Below the pieces are notes generated by a model. It made no database searches. It had not been told where the DNA came from and saw nothing but the letters and a program-made list of their open reading frames with translations. Made by a program: the position numbers and the translations under genes. Of a stretch of 64,000 nt of DNA, positions 13,826 to 25,557 are shown piece after piece (the stretch's first letter is position 1; each line of letters begins with the position of its first letter). Origin of the DNA: Cladochytrium replicatum (Eukaryota > Chytridiomycota > Chytridiomycetes > Cladochytriales > Cladochytriaceae); the NCBI GenBank assembly GCA_025526935.1, contig JAHLKD010000014.1, forward strand, positions 496,001-560,000, in the 5' to 3' direction.

Positions 13826-16800
13826 TTAACGTCGCCGTTTGAGACTACCCTCGTACTCTCGTCGCAGCCTTCCTAAGTCTGGGTCATGGTAACTTCCGAG
13901 AAGGGCAATCACCCTTTTATGTCTGGAATTTTCAGTGGTGAGAGTTTTCATTGGAATCCCAAGTCCCTGCCCGTCAGCGTGGAAGAAATCGCAGAGGATT
14001 CGTACAAAGTAATCGACCAGCGTGATTTGCCGGGAGTTAAGGAAACGACGATCGCGCTCAATCTGTCCGTACAGCGGTGGCACGAGCGTGTACTCGACAA
14101 TCGATAGACATTCATCCCAGATTCTGGTGATCACAATCTGAGCCATTCGCGACGACAGCGACAGGCATAATGTTTCGAGATTTTTGTTGAGGTAGTCGGT
14201 CAGAGGGAACATGGCTATATCTGCCTCCGCCGATGTAACGGGAAGCTCGATAGAATTCCTGAGCTAGTGCAGAGGCTGCGTGCCGGTAAACTCGGGCTGT
14301 TGGCTGCAGAGCTGGTTGCGCTTTGAAGGCCCGTTGCATACGTAGATGCCGAGGCAATAGATTGAAGAATCGACTTATTTCCAGTGAATGGAACACCTTC
14401 GTGCGACTTAATGGCCCTCAGGATGATTTCTCGGCAGTAAGGCGTGATCTACACGAACAAACTTGATTAGTTTACTTCATCACCCGTGAAGTGATTATGT
14501 ACCTTTGATGCCAAGGAACGCACAAAGTCATCGCGTGTTCGCCACAGTCGCTCCCGGCTCTTTCGGAACCAGAATTCACCATCTTCATCCTCGCCATCCA
14601 TATTAAGGTGTAGAAGAACTCGTCCCTGCGGCTCTAGCTCGACAGAGACGTCGTGGGTCTGATGGTCGCTTAACAAACTGCGCATCCTCGTTCCCGTCGC
14701 GGCAATCTGTGCGTTTGCATCATCTTCGCCTGATAAGGCGCGTGTTCGACCCGCTCTGCCTGTCAGAGGCACCTCGGCTAGACCAGCGATTTCGTCCATC
14801 GTTATCATGTTCCGTGAGCAAACCAGGATCTCCAACCTATCCACTGGAGGGAGCATAGCATGAAAGCTTTCGTCCCATTGTGGGTTGACAGTGTCATAAG
14901 TTGTGCGTGTTCGAAGGAGCTCGCAGTCACGGCCAGTCAGAACTATGGGAACTGCTTGACCAGCGTTAGCATCGTAGTTTCCAAACTCTGGAGGAAGTAT
15001 AGTTCCTTCAGGAACCCGAACCAGACAGTAAGGATTCGCCAAGCCGTTCTTATTGCACGACTTAATATCTTCGGCATACGCGATTTGGATGAAGAATCCA
15101 CCCTTCACAAAGTCATCATCGTTATCTGCTGGGTTCCGAGACATGCTAAACTTGCGGGTGTCAAATATCGATTTGCGATGATCGCATATCAATTGCGAGG
15201 CCCCAGCAATGTTCATCAGCTTAAACATCTCCGCTAGTTTGACCAGGGCGTACTCCATGTTTGACAGCTTCACACAGGTCTCAACGAAATTGTTTATATT
15301 GTATCAATGCGAATAAAGTCAGGGCGTAGATACCTTGTGCTGAATGTCCTGGGGCTCGCGCGGAGCTATCGTCCTCAGAGAAGTAAGGGCCACCAATCCA
15401 GGATTTGTCACAGCTCCTTGGTCCGCAACGCTCTCGCCGATCATCAAAGCATAGCAATACTGGTCAATTGCAGTATACACTGTTTTGGCAAATGCCTGCA
15501 GGCAAGATGCACTTTGCACAGGATCTCTCCACTTCATGCCTAGAAGGATGTCCATTTCTTGGAATATCACCGAAAAGAGATCAGTCACGCTACTCGAGTG
15601 CTGTAAACCTGCCGTTGTGCCAGCACGCTGCTCTTCGGAAGGAATACCCACCAATTCGAATGTGCCTGCACGAACCGCGTTTGAGACCCAATCAATCGTC
15701 TTCGATGACATATGAAACAGCCATTTCCTCAGGAAAGGACTAAACCAGTTCTCAAGAGAAATCCCCATCGTTTTGACGTTGTGTCGTGCAAATCTAATTC
15801 AACAGGTTAGATTAATCTTTTACAACGAAATAAATGGTCCCACACACTTCTCCTCCAGAGTAGCCACTCGGCGAAAGAGCGAGAAAACGTTGTCGGCCAC
15901 TTCCGTAACTGCACTCTCGGATGCAAACACATCCGCTTGGGTCTCCAAATTGATCACAAAGTACTTGAAAAACACCTCTCCGACCAATTGCGTAATGCTC
16001 AGCTCACTAAAAATGCCTATTCAGTGCTCTTGGTTGCAGAAGATTAAACCATTAAAGAATACCGATGGAATGCTTTCTCGTAAAACTTCTCATCAGCATC
16101 AACATCGTCAGCGATTAAGTCCGCCAATCTCAAGAATCCATCCACGATACCTCTTGCATCGCCTTCACAAGAGGAGCTGTGAGATTGCAGAACTTTTGAA
16201 ACCGTACAAGTGCCGCTTCTGTCATTAGTGTTCTAAGCTCCTCTCTAAAGCTCGCTGGGAGTGATGCGGCGTGTTCTCGATATAGTGGCTCCTTGTTAAT
16301 CATCCGAAGCATGAACAAAGTTGTCTTGAGCGCATCAAGTCCTGTTGCAGAGAAATGTTTCATCCCATTTGCTGTTGATACCGGGGCTGAAGAAGTAGTG
16401 ACGTTATGTGGATAGTACTCTTTGTAGTTGGAGACTTGGGATGAGAAATACGTGTGCATTCTGTCCAGGAGCGACACAAGCGAAGGTTCCTAGCACAATC
16501 GAATTAGAAAAAAGGCTCCAACTGTTAAGCTTTTTGTGTGCCCCACCTCTTCCTTAGGCAGCCAAAGATCTCGCTGCTTCAAACAACGACGAAGTACGTA
16601 GTAAGCAGCTTTCATGGCCCCAGTCGGAACCTCATATGCCTGGTACTTCTCAAACAGTAGGTTGACATAGCTTATGACCTGGAAAGCATCTCCAACATCC
16701 CATCCTGCTCCTCCCGCAAGGGAATCGTCGATCTCGTCAAATTCACCTTCTTCAGCATCAATGCCACTAAGAACACTCCCGGCAACTTGAGCGGCTTTTG

Positions 16801-18519
16801 CAGCTGTCTCTCGAGTTCCGCCGAAAACGTCTAACAGAGTTCTCGACTCGAGCGTTAGAAGCTCTTCGGACGTTTCTGTCAGCTGCATTTCGAGAGTGTC
16901 CATATCCAAGGACAAGCATGCACGAAGAATGCTCTTGTATAGGAGCTTCAAATTCACACGGGAACTGACCAGAAGCGTATACACTTTCGGGATTCTCAGA
17001 ACGAAGTGGTATGTTGGGGTGAAGTGATTCCAAAGCGGACCACTTGTACTAATAAACGGCTGAACAAAAAGAAAATGGGAAGCGCCTTTTCAAACACATA
17101 CCTCCTCTTCTTCCCCGACCAGACCAAACCCAATCAGGATTTCGCCTCCAATGTACTTCTCCTTTCCGTTTCCAACTTCCTTCTTGCCTTTTTTGTTCGT
17201 GAGCGGGCACCAAGTTGTCACAAATTCACCTTCCCCAGCACCCCATTTGCCCGTATCCAACAGTTCTCCCACTGAAAGCTCCACCTGACCCATGAAGTAT
17301 CCCTTCTTCCTATCCCATACGCGCACAGTAATCGTCTCCAACCACGGTCGCGTCGTAACTACTTCCACATGCTGATTCCAAGTGATAATTTCTGGCTCAT
17401 GGCCGGAGTTAAATCCAACAACTTTGATGGATTCCGTCATGAACACCTCTCTTTTCTGGCTCGTAGATCCACTGTTCGAGGGGAAAAACCTGGGTCCCGA
17501 TGGTGTTGGAGCATGTTCGTCTGGAGCATGCATGTACTCAATCACGCAATACCCTTCACGCACCTTCCCAGGTTTTACAACTAATCCTCGGGCCTGGTTA
17601 ACCTGGAAGAGCAGAGACTTGGCGGGCATTGAAGGAAGACTAAGCCGATCTACACTTTCCGTGTGACTTCGTCCTCCACTCGACGGCCCGTATTTGGAAG
17701 GTCTGCTTTTAATGCTTCGATTTCTCGCCTTCTCTATAGACCGATAGATTGAACCTTGTGGATTCGAGTAGCGGGCCTCTAGAAGCTCCGCAAGCACTGA
17801 CTGCAATGAACCGCCGTGGGAGTCGAGCCACAACCGGTACCCTTCGATGCTAAGGAACTCTGATGGATCAGGCGAAATTGTTGTGTCGGCTCGTAGTGTA
17901 TGCCTTAGGGCCGCAATGTATTCAGGAACAATCACCTGGAAAAAAACTTAGCCAACAATTCCAGCACTGGAAGAGAACCCACACTCTCGTCGATGAAAGA
18001 AGGGGGAGGAACAGAATCTGGCTCTTGCTCAGGCTCCACTGTCTGTTTTAGTTTCGAACGAGTGATATCGGAATTCGCTCGAGCACGAGAAGATCTGGAT
18101 CCTCGGTTGCGTTTTGACTCACTTGGGTGTTGACTCACTTGGGGGAAAGACTCTCCCTCGTTGCAAGGGGATGGGCTTCTTCCCGACCTTTCTCCATTCT
18201 CCCTTCCAAGGAATGATCCAGCGCAATCTTTGATAAAACTCGCAACCGGCTCCAAAGACAATCGCCGGGAATCTTTCTGACCTGGAGAGTCACGACGCTG
18301 TGGTTTCTCCGAGTTTCTCCACACCTTATCCTTCCGACTTTCCACCACAACCTCTGCCGCTTTGTCTGCAGACCCATTTTCTGGTGCAAATGGAGGTTTC
18401 GGCCGATTGTCAGTTCTTCCCTTAAACAGCAGAATTTCTGGTTCGGCGAAAGATTGCATTGATGTTGCTGCAATTGCTCGATCAATATCCTCCGTCAACG
18501 AATTGAACAAATTATCCAT
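13826..18519 (-). CDS. Munc13/BAP3-like C2-MUN-C2 protein, paralog A
   Basis: A multi-exon gene read on the minus strand. An N-terminal disordered part is followed by IVPEYIAALRHTLRAD (start of exon 2, 17935), a first C2 domain (about 17650-17110: LLFQVNQARGLVV, EGYCVIEY, ITVRVWDRKKGYFMG), the helical MUN/MHD1 region (17059-15330), a second C2 (about 15100-14530: NGLANPYCLVRVPEG, YDTVNPQWDESFHAMLPPVD) and an MHD2-like C-terminus (MAQIVITRIWDE, PPLYGQIERDRR, LCDFFHADGQGLG). Family known: exocytic vesicle priming and tethering (Munc13, BAP3; fission-yeast Ync13). Introns include 17936-17982, 17060-17101, one within 16030-16070 and an 83-nt one near 14255-14340. Relative to paralog B, one base is missing in the exon around 16150, which breaks the frame. 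The chosen Met (18519) is provisional because the frame stays open upstream. A large indispensable-looking domain set argues for a real gene with a possible lesion. Confidence 0.85.
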
Positions 18520-18846
18520 AGAGCCAGTTGCAGGAGGCAGAGCATTCTTTGGTTCGTTTGCCGTCACGGGAGATTGTTCTTGGATAGCATCCGGGAGAGA
18601 AGCGGTAGACGAAGAAAGGGAAGGTATATTCGAATTAGGCTTTGCCCGTCCAAATGTTGCAGAAAACGCTTCGTTTGGCGGCGGTGGAGGGCGATGAGTA
18701 GGTGGTGGAGGCTCCGGTTAATTCAGCGGAGGGGGATGGAAATCAAGAGCGGATGCAGAGTTTGAAGGCGAGGAAATCTCTGTACGAGGGCTATTGACTG
18801 AGCTTGGGAGTGTGATGGCAGAACCCTGACGAGCCCGGGATACTAG

Positions 18847-19266
18847 CTACATCGCAGCACTGATGTACCCGGAATTGTTCGCAGTGGCGGCAGATGTTAT
18901 GGGCGTTGCGGAGCCGGAAGGCGTTGCGATTGTTGAGGTAGAAGAAACTGGTGACGATACACCGTACAGACTATCAAGGCTGTTGCCTCTGACAACGTTT
19001 GCTATTGCGTGCCCGGCAGCACCCTTCCCCTGCTGCTGGCGAAGTTGCTCTCTGATTTTAGCGCGACGCTCCTCCGCTGTTCCCTGGGTGAGCGAAGATG
19101 AAGCGGTAGCAGCGGAGAAACTGCCGGGCGTTGAAGCGCCATCACCCATGCGTTCTGATCTGAGAAAGCGGCCTTGTCGGAGGATATCAGTGGCTTTGAC
19201 ATCGCAAGTTTGTAGAAATTTGTGGCTGGAAAACATGTATTTTGTAGTTTTATCAACCCACTCCAA
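18847..19266 (-). CDS. Possible 5' exon of Munc13-like A, or a separate small ORF
   Basis: An open minus frame whose best Met (about 19149, MGDGASTPGSFSAATASSS) leads to a Ser/Thr/Ala-rich, disordered stretch containing a short basic helix (EERRAKIREQLRQQQGK). It lies in the same frame as the 5' end of Munc13-like A. In-frame stops near 18847 and 18720 separate it from that gene, with Pro/Ser-rich coding-like sequence between. I could not find one intron that removes both stops and keeps frame. It may be the true N-terminus with unresolved introns, a decayed N-terminus, or an independent short gene. Confidence 0.35.
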   Translation of the reverse strand: MEWVDKTTKYMFSSHKFLQTCDVKATDILRQGRFLRSERMGDGASTPGSFSAATASSSLTQGTAEERRAKIREQLRQQQGKGAAGHAIANVVRGNSLDSLYGVSSPVSSTSTIATPSGSATPITSAATANNSGYISAAM

Positions 19267-19494
19267 AAATGATTGTCATGCCCGAAGTTCAAGATGAATT
19301 ACAAGAAAAGCAGGGAAGATGAGAAAACAGAAAACGTTTGTTGTGTGTCCAAGGAAAGAAAATAACAGAGAAAGTGAAACGGACTGTAAGGAAGCGTCGC
19401 TGTTCAGTGCTGAAACATAAAGCCAAAACCATGAATTTGATCAACAGAAATTGTCCGGGATGAAGTTGTCCAGGTCCTTTCGATCCTCCACTTC

Positions 19495-22400
19495 TCACTT
19501 TCTCTCCCGCCTTGCCACAAACTGGGCTTCGATCCACTTCCTTCCCTCTGCCCTCTCTGCGTCCGTAAGCTCATCCGATTTCTCCACTCGAAGTCGCGCT
19601 AGTCTCAACAAGAACTCCCGCTCTCTCGTTCCAGGTTGCAAACTAGCCTCGTAGTCCTTCTTCATTTTCGCTAGGTCAATGGAGTATACCCTCGTCAGCG
19701 TATCCACATGGTGGTAGCGACGTGAACCTTCAAGCGTCGACAAGGGCAACCCAAATCCTTCCCCACCAGCATGGAAGAAGTCCTTAAGCACTCGGAGTAC
19801 CCGAGCAACGACAGAAACTTGACGTTTGTTGAGGACTCTCCTGTCCTTCTCAATAGGTCCAAACAAAGGGGGGATAAGAACGAGCTGAAGAATACCTAAG
19901 ATCTCGTCCCATAGTCGCTTAATCACCTCCTGAGCCATTCGCATCGAAAGTGATTCGCACAATGTACTCAAATTCTTATCCAGGTACTCTTCCAGTGGCT
20001 TTAGAGCAACCGCAGCTTCGTTCTCATTAATCTCCTGGTCGATGGGAATATTAGCCACAGTGTGATCAGAGTATTGAATTGCAGCAGTCAGAGATGTGAA
20101 GAATCCTTTGGATGGAAGAGGAGCGGCTTCCTCATTCTTGATTGTCTTAAGGACAACTTGCCGGCAGAACGGCAGCATCTTGGACAAACAATTAGTTACA
20201 CCACAAATATATCTGAATAGACTTACTCGAGATGTGAGTGCACGAACGAAATCGTCCCTTGTCCGACCAAGTCGTTCCTTGCTTCGACGGAACCAAAAGT
20301 CCACATCTTCATCCTCCCCAACGAGTGTCATTCGAATCAACACGCGGCCCTGCGGCTCCAACTCGACAAACACATCGTGTGTCTGAAGATCAACCAACCT
20401 TCGCTTAAGTCGAGTACCATGCCCGATATCTACCACGGCTTTCCCAGCAACTTCGTCAGAGGTCAGCATGTTCTTGCTGAACAAGGAGATCTCCAATTTG
20501 TTGACAGGCGGAAGAATGACTTCAAACGTCTCGTCCCACGACGGATTCACGGTATCATAAATAACTCGAGTGCGAACGAGCTCTGCATCTTTGCCATTCA
20601 GAACCTGAGGTCCTTTCGCAGCAGCAGTAGCAGCACCTGTCCCAGCCGGAGTAGCGGCCGCGGCCTTCTTTGCACCACTTTCGTCATTCTCATCATCGTC
20701 TGGCTCAACTACGGTCCCATCAGGTACTTTCACAACGAGGTAAGGGTTCGCCATTCCGTTCTTCATGCACGGCTTTGTGTTTTCGCCATAAGCAGCCTCG
20801 ATTTTGAAAGCGCCTTTCACGCTCTCGTCATCAGACAGAGCCTTGACCTTCTTCTCCTTATTGCGCTCTTTGCGGAGTGGTGCTACTGTTCTCCGATAGT
20901 CACGCTGGTTCTTTGCGTGTGTAGCCACATTCATTATGCTGTACATTTCCTGAAGCTTTTGCGCGGCGTACTCGATGTTGCAAAGTTTTACACAAGACTT
21001 CGTGTAAAGCGTGAGATAATTGCCGAAATGCATTTTGTTTCGGACATACCTCCGTAGCAATGTCCTGAGGTCCTTTATCCTTTCTCGTCACCATATTCGT
21101 TGCAGTCGTTGTCATCGACGTCCACAGGCCCACTTCTTTTGGTTCATCCTTGGTTTCTCCGAGCGCAATGCCGTCACAGTAGTGCTCGATCGCTTTGTTC
21201 ACGGTCTGATCAAATGCTTTAGTAAGAATAGATAACTAAGCTGTGAATACAAACCTTTGCAAATTTCTGGAAGAAGCTCGCGTTCTGAACGCTGTTGCTC
21301 CAGCCAAGATCCATAATGAGCTCGAGTTCTACATAGATCGCGGAGAAAACATCAGTGATTGATGTGGAGTGCATCGCAACCTTGTCGCCATCGTCAACGG
21401 TGCCAACTGCTTCGAACAAGTCGGATTTGATTGCGTTTTGAGCCCACTCGACTGTCTTGGGTCCCAACATCTCCAACCACTTCTTAACGAAGGGATGGAA
21501 CCAACGTTCCGCATTAAAGCCAGAGCCCATCGAAATTCTTTTCAGGCTAGATGCGACGTTAATCAGCCCGAAACAACAAACCATCAAAACTTACCCTGGA
21601 ACCATTTTCGCGTACTTCTCGTCCATGATCTTCACTCTTTTGTACAGATCGAAGACGGCTTTACTCGCAACCCCAACCGCATCCTCGCTTCCCAGAATCT
21701 CAATCGCATTTTCCAGTGTAAGTACGAAGTACTTGAGATATGTCTCCGCCGTCAACCGACTAATCTGAAGTTCTTTGTTGAAAGGCTTGTCGAAGTACTT
21801 CACATCCTGCTCGATTTCCTCACTGATGAGCTCGGCAAGTCGCGTGATACTCTCGATGACAGCAACGGTATCGTTCTCGTCAAATGGCGCGGTAAGCTCC
21901 TGGAGCTTCGAATATCTCGTCACGGAAGCTTCTGTCATGAGGGCTCGTAGCTCATCTCTGAATGAATCCGAGAGACTAGGGTGGGCTTCGCGATAAATCG
22001 GATTTTTGTGAATCATGCGCAACATGAGTAGGGTCGTTTCGAGGGCGCCACGTGGATGGTCTTTGGGGTAGAACTCCTTGTATTTGACGATCTGAGTTCT
22101 GTAATACTCGTTCATATGTTCCAGTAACTCTACAAGAGCAGGTCTCTGCGTTGCCAACATAAGCACATCAGAAATCAATAAGGGGTAGGAACTTACCTCC
22201 ATTGCACTGAGCCAACCTTCATTGCGCTTCATGTTCTCTCTCAACAGCTCATAAGCACTCAAAAGACTGAGTGTTGGGACCTCATAGCTCTTGTACTTGT
22301 TGAAGAGTAACTCGAGCAATGCAATTACCCTGAATGCTTCTCCGACAGCCCACATGCGTCCGTACACGCCAAGCACTGCCTTGGACTCCGCAGTAATCAA

Positions 22401-25129
22401 GTCATCAGTCGCTTCTGAAATTGACGATCCGAGAGTGCGCATGTCAAGTGTTAAGCAGTTCCGCAACAAGGTTTTGTAGAGAGAACGCAAGTTGACATGA
22501 GTAGAAAGAAGTAATGAGCGCATGTACGCCTCTGGATCTGCGGCTGCTCGTTGAGCATTTGACTGAGACTAGAAGACAAAGCTTGAAGTGGTTGCAACAA
22601 ATTAGGTGAGCAACACAAACCTTTTTGTCATCTTCAATTGCCAGCTCCAAGCAAACCTCTCCTCCGATCCACTTATCCTTCTTGTCATCGCGGCCTTCCA
22701 GTGCCTTCCAAAGTTTGACATAACCCTCCCTGGCACACTTGCTGATAACCTCTCCCATACCAATCCGAACGCGTCCCAGGAACTCATCCTTACGCTTATC
22801 CCACACGCTGACAGTAACCTTATCAGTAAGATTCTTCGCATCCAGTTTGAGATGCTGATTCCACACTGGCGCGACGTTCTGCTGGATCACCTCCGTCTCA
22901 TACTTTTCAATAGATCGTTTCTGGCCAGCTTTCTGCTGCTGTGTCTTCCCATCCGCAGAGTCTGGAAGATCACCAAACTCGATCACACAGTACGCGTCGC
23001 GAGACTTTCCCTCCTTCGCGAGCAACCCACGCGCTCCCACCACTTTGAAGAATATCTTCACAGTGAGGTCTCCACCAACGTTCGCGGGCTTCACCTCTGG
23101 CGCAGGAGCTGCTTGGTTCTCAGGCCGGCCACGTCCGGCTGGATCAAGGTACCGAGCGCGAAGGAGCTCTGCCAAAACTTCTTGGAACGGTGCTCCCACT
23201 GCGTGCTGCCATGAAATGAAATCATCCGAATCCGCCGCAAAGTCTTCGGGTAGCGGTGTTATTGTGAGGTCCGCTCGCAGAGTGGCGATCAAAGCTTTGA
23301 CGTACTCGGGTACGACGATCTGTAATAAAACATTATTTCAGGCTCCAAAAAACAAGAAAATAACTTGCCCTTTCGTCGATTGGTGGGAGTTTTTCAATCA
23401 CCACTGCGGGCTCCTCTGGCATCCTATCCGGCATTCTTGGAGTGCTCACAGCCCCTCCATCACCTAATGGAGGGGCAGATGATGGGCCCTTCTGTCCGTT
23501 TGACCAACCCTGGCCCATCCTATCTACCCCACCTGGACCAGCTCTTGACGAAGCTGCGGCAGCTGCAGCTCCACTAGATGAAGCGTTACTCGGCCGTCGA
23601 TCATCAGAGGGCGAAGGACGACGGAAGTCGTCCATTCGACTCGGTGCGGGAGGGCTTGGAATAGAAGATTTTGGAGGTTCTCGGGAACCTGCTGGCGGGC
23701 TTGGGCCATTTCCACGATTTGGAGGCTGAAGCGCTGAAACTGGTGTTTGTGCCTGACCTCGATTAGGAACATCGCGTGGTGCATTTGACGGAGTGGTAGT
23801 AGCTCCCCGATTAGGTGGATCACGCCTGTAATCGTCAGTTCTTGATTCCTCTAGCCGTCTCTCTGTGGGTCTCTTCTCTAGCCTCTCTCCCCTGTCTCCG
23901 TTTGATTGTTGCTTCAGCATATCATCAATCGCACTTTCCCACTCCGAAAACATGTCCCCGTCTCTTGCCCCATTTCCATTCCCTTTCTTCGATGTTGGGA
24001 CCCGACGGACTGCTTCGCTCTGACGTTTTTCGATATCTTTGCTAAATCCATCCAAATCGTTCAAAAATGCGTCAAAATCCACATCAGCGTTGTTCAGAGT
24101 AGGGGTTCCTTGAGGGCGACCCGCATCCCCTGACCCTTTCCGTGAAAACTCGGGTGGTACGATTGATGGAATAGCGGGACTGTATGGCTTTGCTGACATC
24201 GGAGGAGCTCTTGGTTTTGCCGACGTATCATCGGATCCCTTCCGGGTTGCTACTCGCCGCACAGAGTCACTACGAGGTGGAGCAGTGTCGAAAGACAGTG
24301 TTGGGGCTCCACTCAGCGGCGATAGTGGATTAGAGCGAGGTGATGTGACGGTATTTGCAGATGAAGGAGCACCAGCCGCTGTCGGGGCCCGATTCAATCT
24401 TGTTGGAGAATCCACGTCTGGGCTTCGTTGTGTGCGATCAGTGGGTCTGTCAGCGTCACGCTCAGAGCGGCCATTTGTAGCAGGCTCACGATCTCTTTCA
24501 CGGTCACGTTCGCGATCGCGATCTTTCTCGTCTTTGTCCCGCTCAGCACGCTCGCGTTCACGTTCCTTCTGATTTTCCCGTCTTTCACGCCTTTCACGGT
24601 CTCGTTCTCGGTCCCTATCTCCACGGTCTCTATCCACTCGTTCTTTTCTGCCGCTCGAGTGATCACGGTGTCGATCAGACTTGGGCTCTCTGTCCTTTTG
24701 TTTCTCGCTCCTTTCACGATCTTTGTCTCGTTTTTCGCCACGTTCACGAGTCCTATCCCTATCTCTGTCTTTATCTCTTTCTCTTTCCCTATCCCTGTCC
24801 TTGTCCCTGTCCCTGTCCTTGTCTCTGTCCCTGTCTTTCTCCCTATCTCTATCCCTATCCCTGTCCCTCTCACGGTCCCTGTCACGGTCCCTGTCCCTAT
24901 CTCTGTCTCTTTCTGTTTCCCTATCTTTTTCTCTGTTCCTCTCCCTGTCTCTGTCCTTGTCCCTATCCCTTTCTCTGTCGCGGTCCCTGTCACGAGTGCG
25001 GTCTCGATCACGGTCGTCGTAATTTCGAGAGCTGGACTCTGGGGGTTGAGGAAAAGTCTCCACGCTGACAGGACCACCCGGCGCAACGAAGAACCCGTCT
25101 GCGTTCCGTTGAATGCGTGGTGCGGCCAT
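19495..25129 (-). CDS. Munc13/BAP3-like C2-MUN-C2 protein, paralog B
   Basis: Exon 1 (25129-23369, 587 codons) starts MAAPRIQRNADGFF. It contains a ~190-residue Arg-Asp/Glu repeat (about residues 35-225), a Ser/Pro/Thr-rich part, and acidic helices (VDFDAFLNDLDGFSKDIEK, SEWESAIDDMLKQ). After the intron 23320-23368 comes IVVPEYVKALIATLRADLT, then a first C2 (KVVGARGLLAKEGKSRDAYC, VTVSVWDKRKDEFLGRV), the MUN region (DPEAYMRSLLLSTHVNLRSL; ALMTEASVTRYSKLQEL; WFHPFVKKWLEM), a second C2 (NGMANPYLVVKVPDG, YDTVNPSWDETFEVILPPVN) and an MHD2-like end (MAQEVIKRLWDEIL, PPLFGPIEKDRR, LKDFFHAGGEGFG). Later introns include about 22571-22620, 22145-22195 (in-frame, 51 nt), 21544-21596, 21000-21049 and a 48-nt one near 20180-20225. 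It is the intact paralog: A and B share domain order and intron sites and lie head-to-tail. The predicted role is docking or priming of exocytic vesicles at growth or division sites. Confidence 0.9.
24660..25020 (-). repeat. Coding hexanucleotide-type repeat (Arg-Asp/Glu tract)
   Basis: On the minus strand this part of exon 1 is a degenerate purine-rich repeat of about 6 nt units (GAGACAGGGACAGGGATAG-like), encoding runs of RD and RE. On the plus strand it is pyrimidine-rich (tccctgtccctgtcc...). Third-base variation is present but limited, so the array probably grew by replication slippage while keeping the R-D/E pattern. Long frames on the opposite strand here are shadows of the repeat. Confidence 0.85.
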
Positions 25130-25557
25130 ATGGCGGCAAAATAAGGGTCAAGGAAAGCCTAAAAATCCCGAATAAGGGAAGAGAATGAAGATGTTTAGAA
25201 CAAAGGGAAGATGATGATCAGCATCCTCCAGCCAGCCATGTTGAATGATGAATGTATTTGCCAACTACAAGACACTGTCGCCACCTCCATTAAAAAAGAA
25301 CAGCAAGCCAACGCACCTTTATTTCTCGACACGTATTCCACCACTGGTGTTAGTAGTAGTATTATTCTTCCTCGTACGTGACAGTGTCCCCACTCCAATA
25401 GTGTCCCAACTCTCCAGTGGTCAGTCGTCGTGTGGCTGGTGGCTGGTTTGGCAGCCTGCACTGCCACATGTGACCCGACCCGACGCGTTTGTGCACCCCA
25501 TAAAACATAAAACGCGGCTGTAAACACCACTGCTACACCCGATTCCTATCCGACACA
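25130..25557. promoter_or_regulatory. Divergent intergenic region between Munc13-like B and DHTKD1
   Basis: 428 bp separate the two start codons (25129 minus, 25558 plus). No coding potential is convincing. It must carry the 5' leaders and promoters of both genes; I see no clear motif pair. Confidence 0.5.

Noticed and set aside
14230-14345. Second frameshift in Munc13-like A
   Set aside because: An 83-nt GT-AG intron (GTATGC...CTAGCTCAG) restores the frame as SIASAST-NSIELPV and aligns with paralog B, so no lesion is needed.
16020-16080. Stop after AFHR in Munc13-like A
   Set aside because: Using the TTTTTAG acceptor gives FHR-ELSITQLV, matching FNKELQISRLT in paralog B; this is a normal intron.
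24394-25144. Long frames across the RD repeat on both strands (Ser-Leu and Val/Ile/Phe-rich)
   Set aside because: They are translations of the hexanucleotide repeat in other frames. The minus frame joined to C2/MUN exons is the real one.
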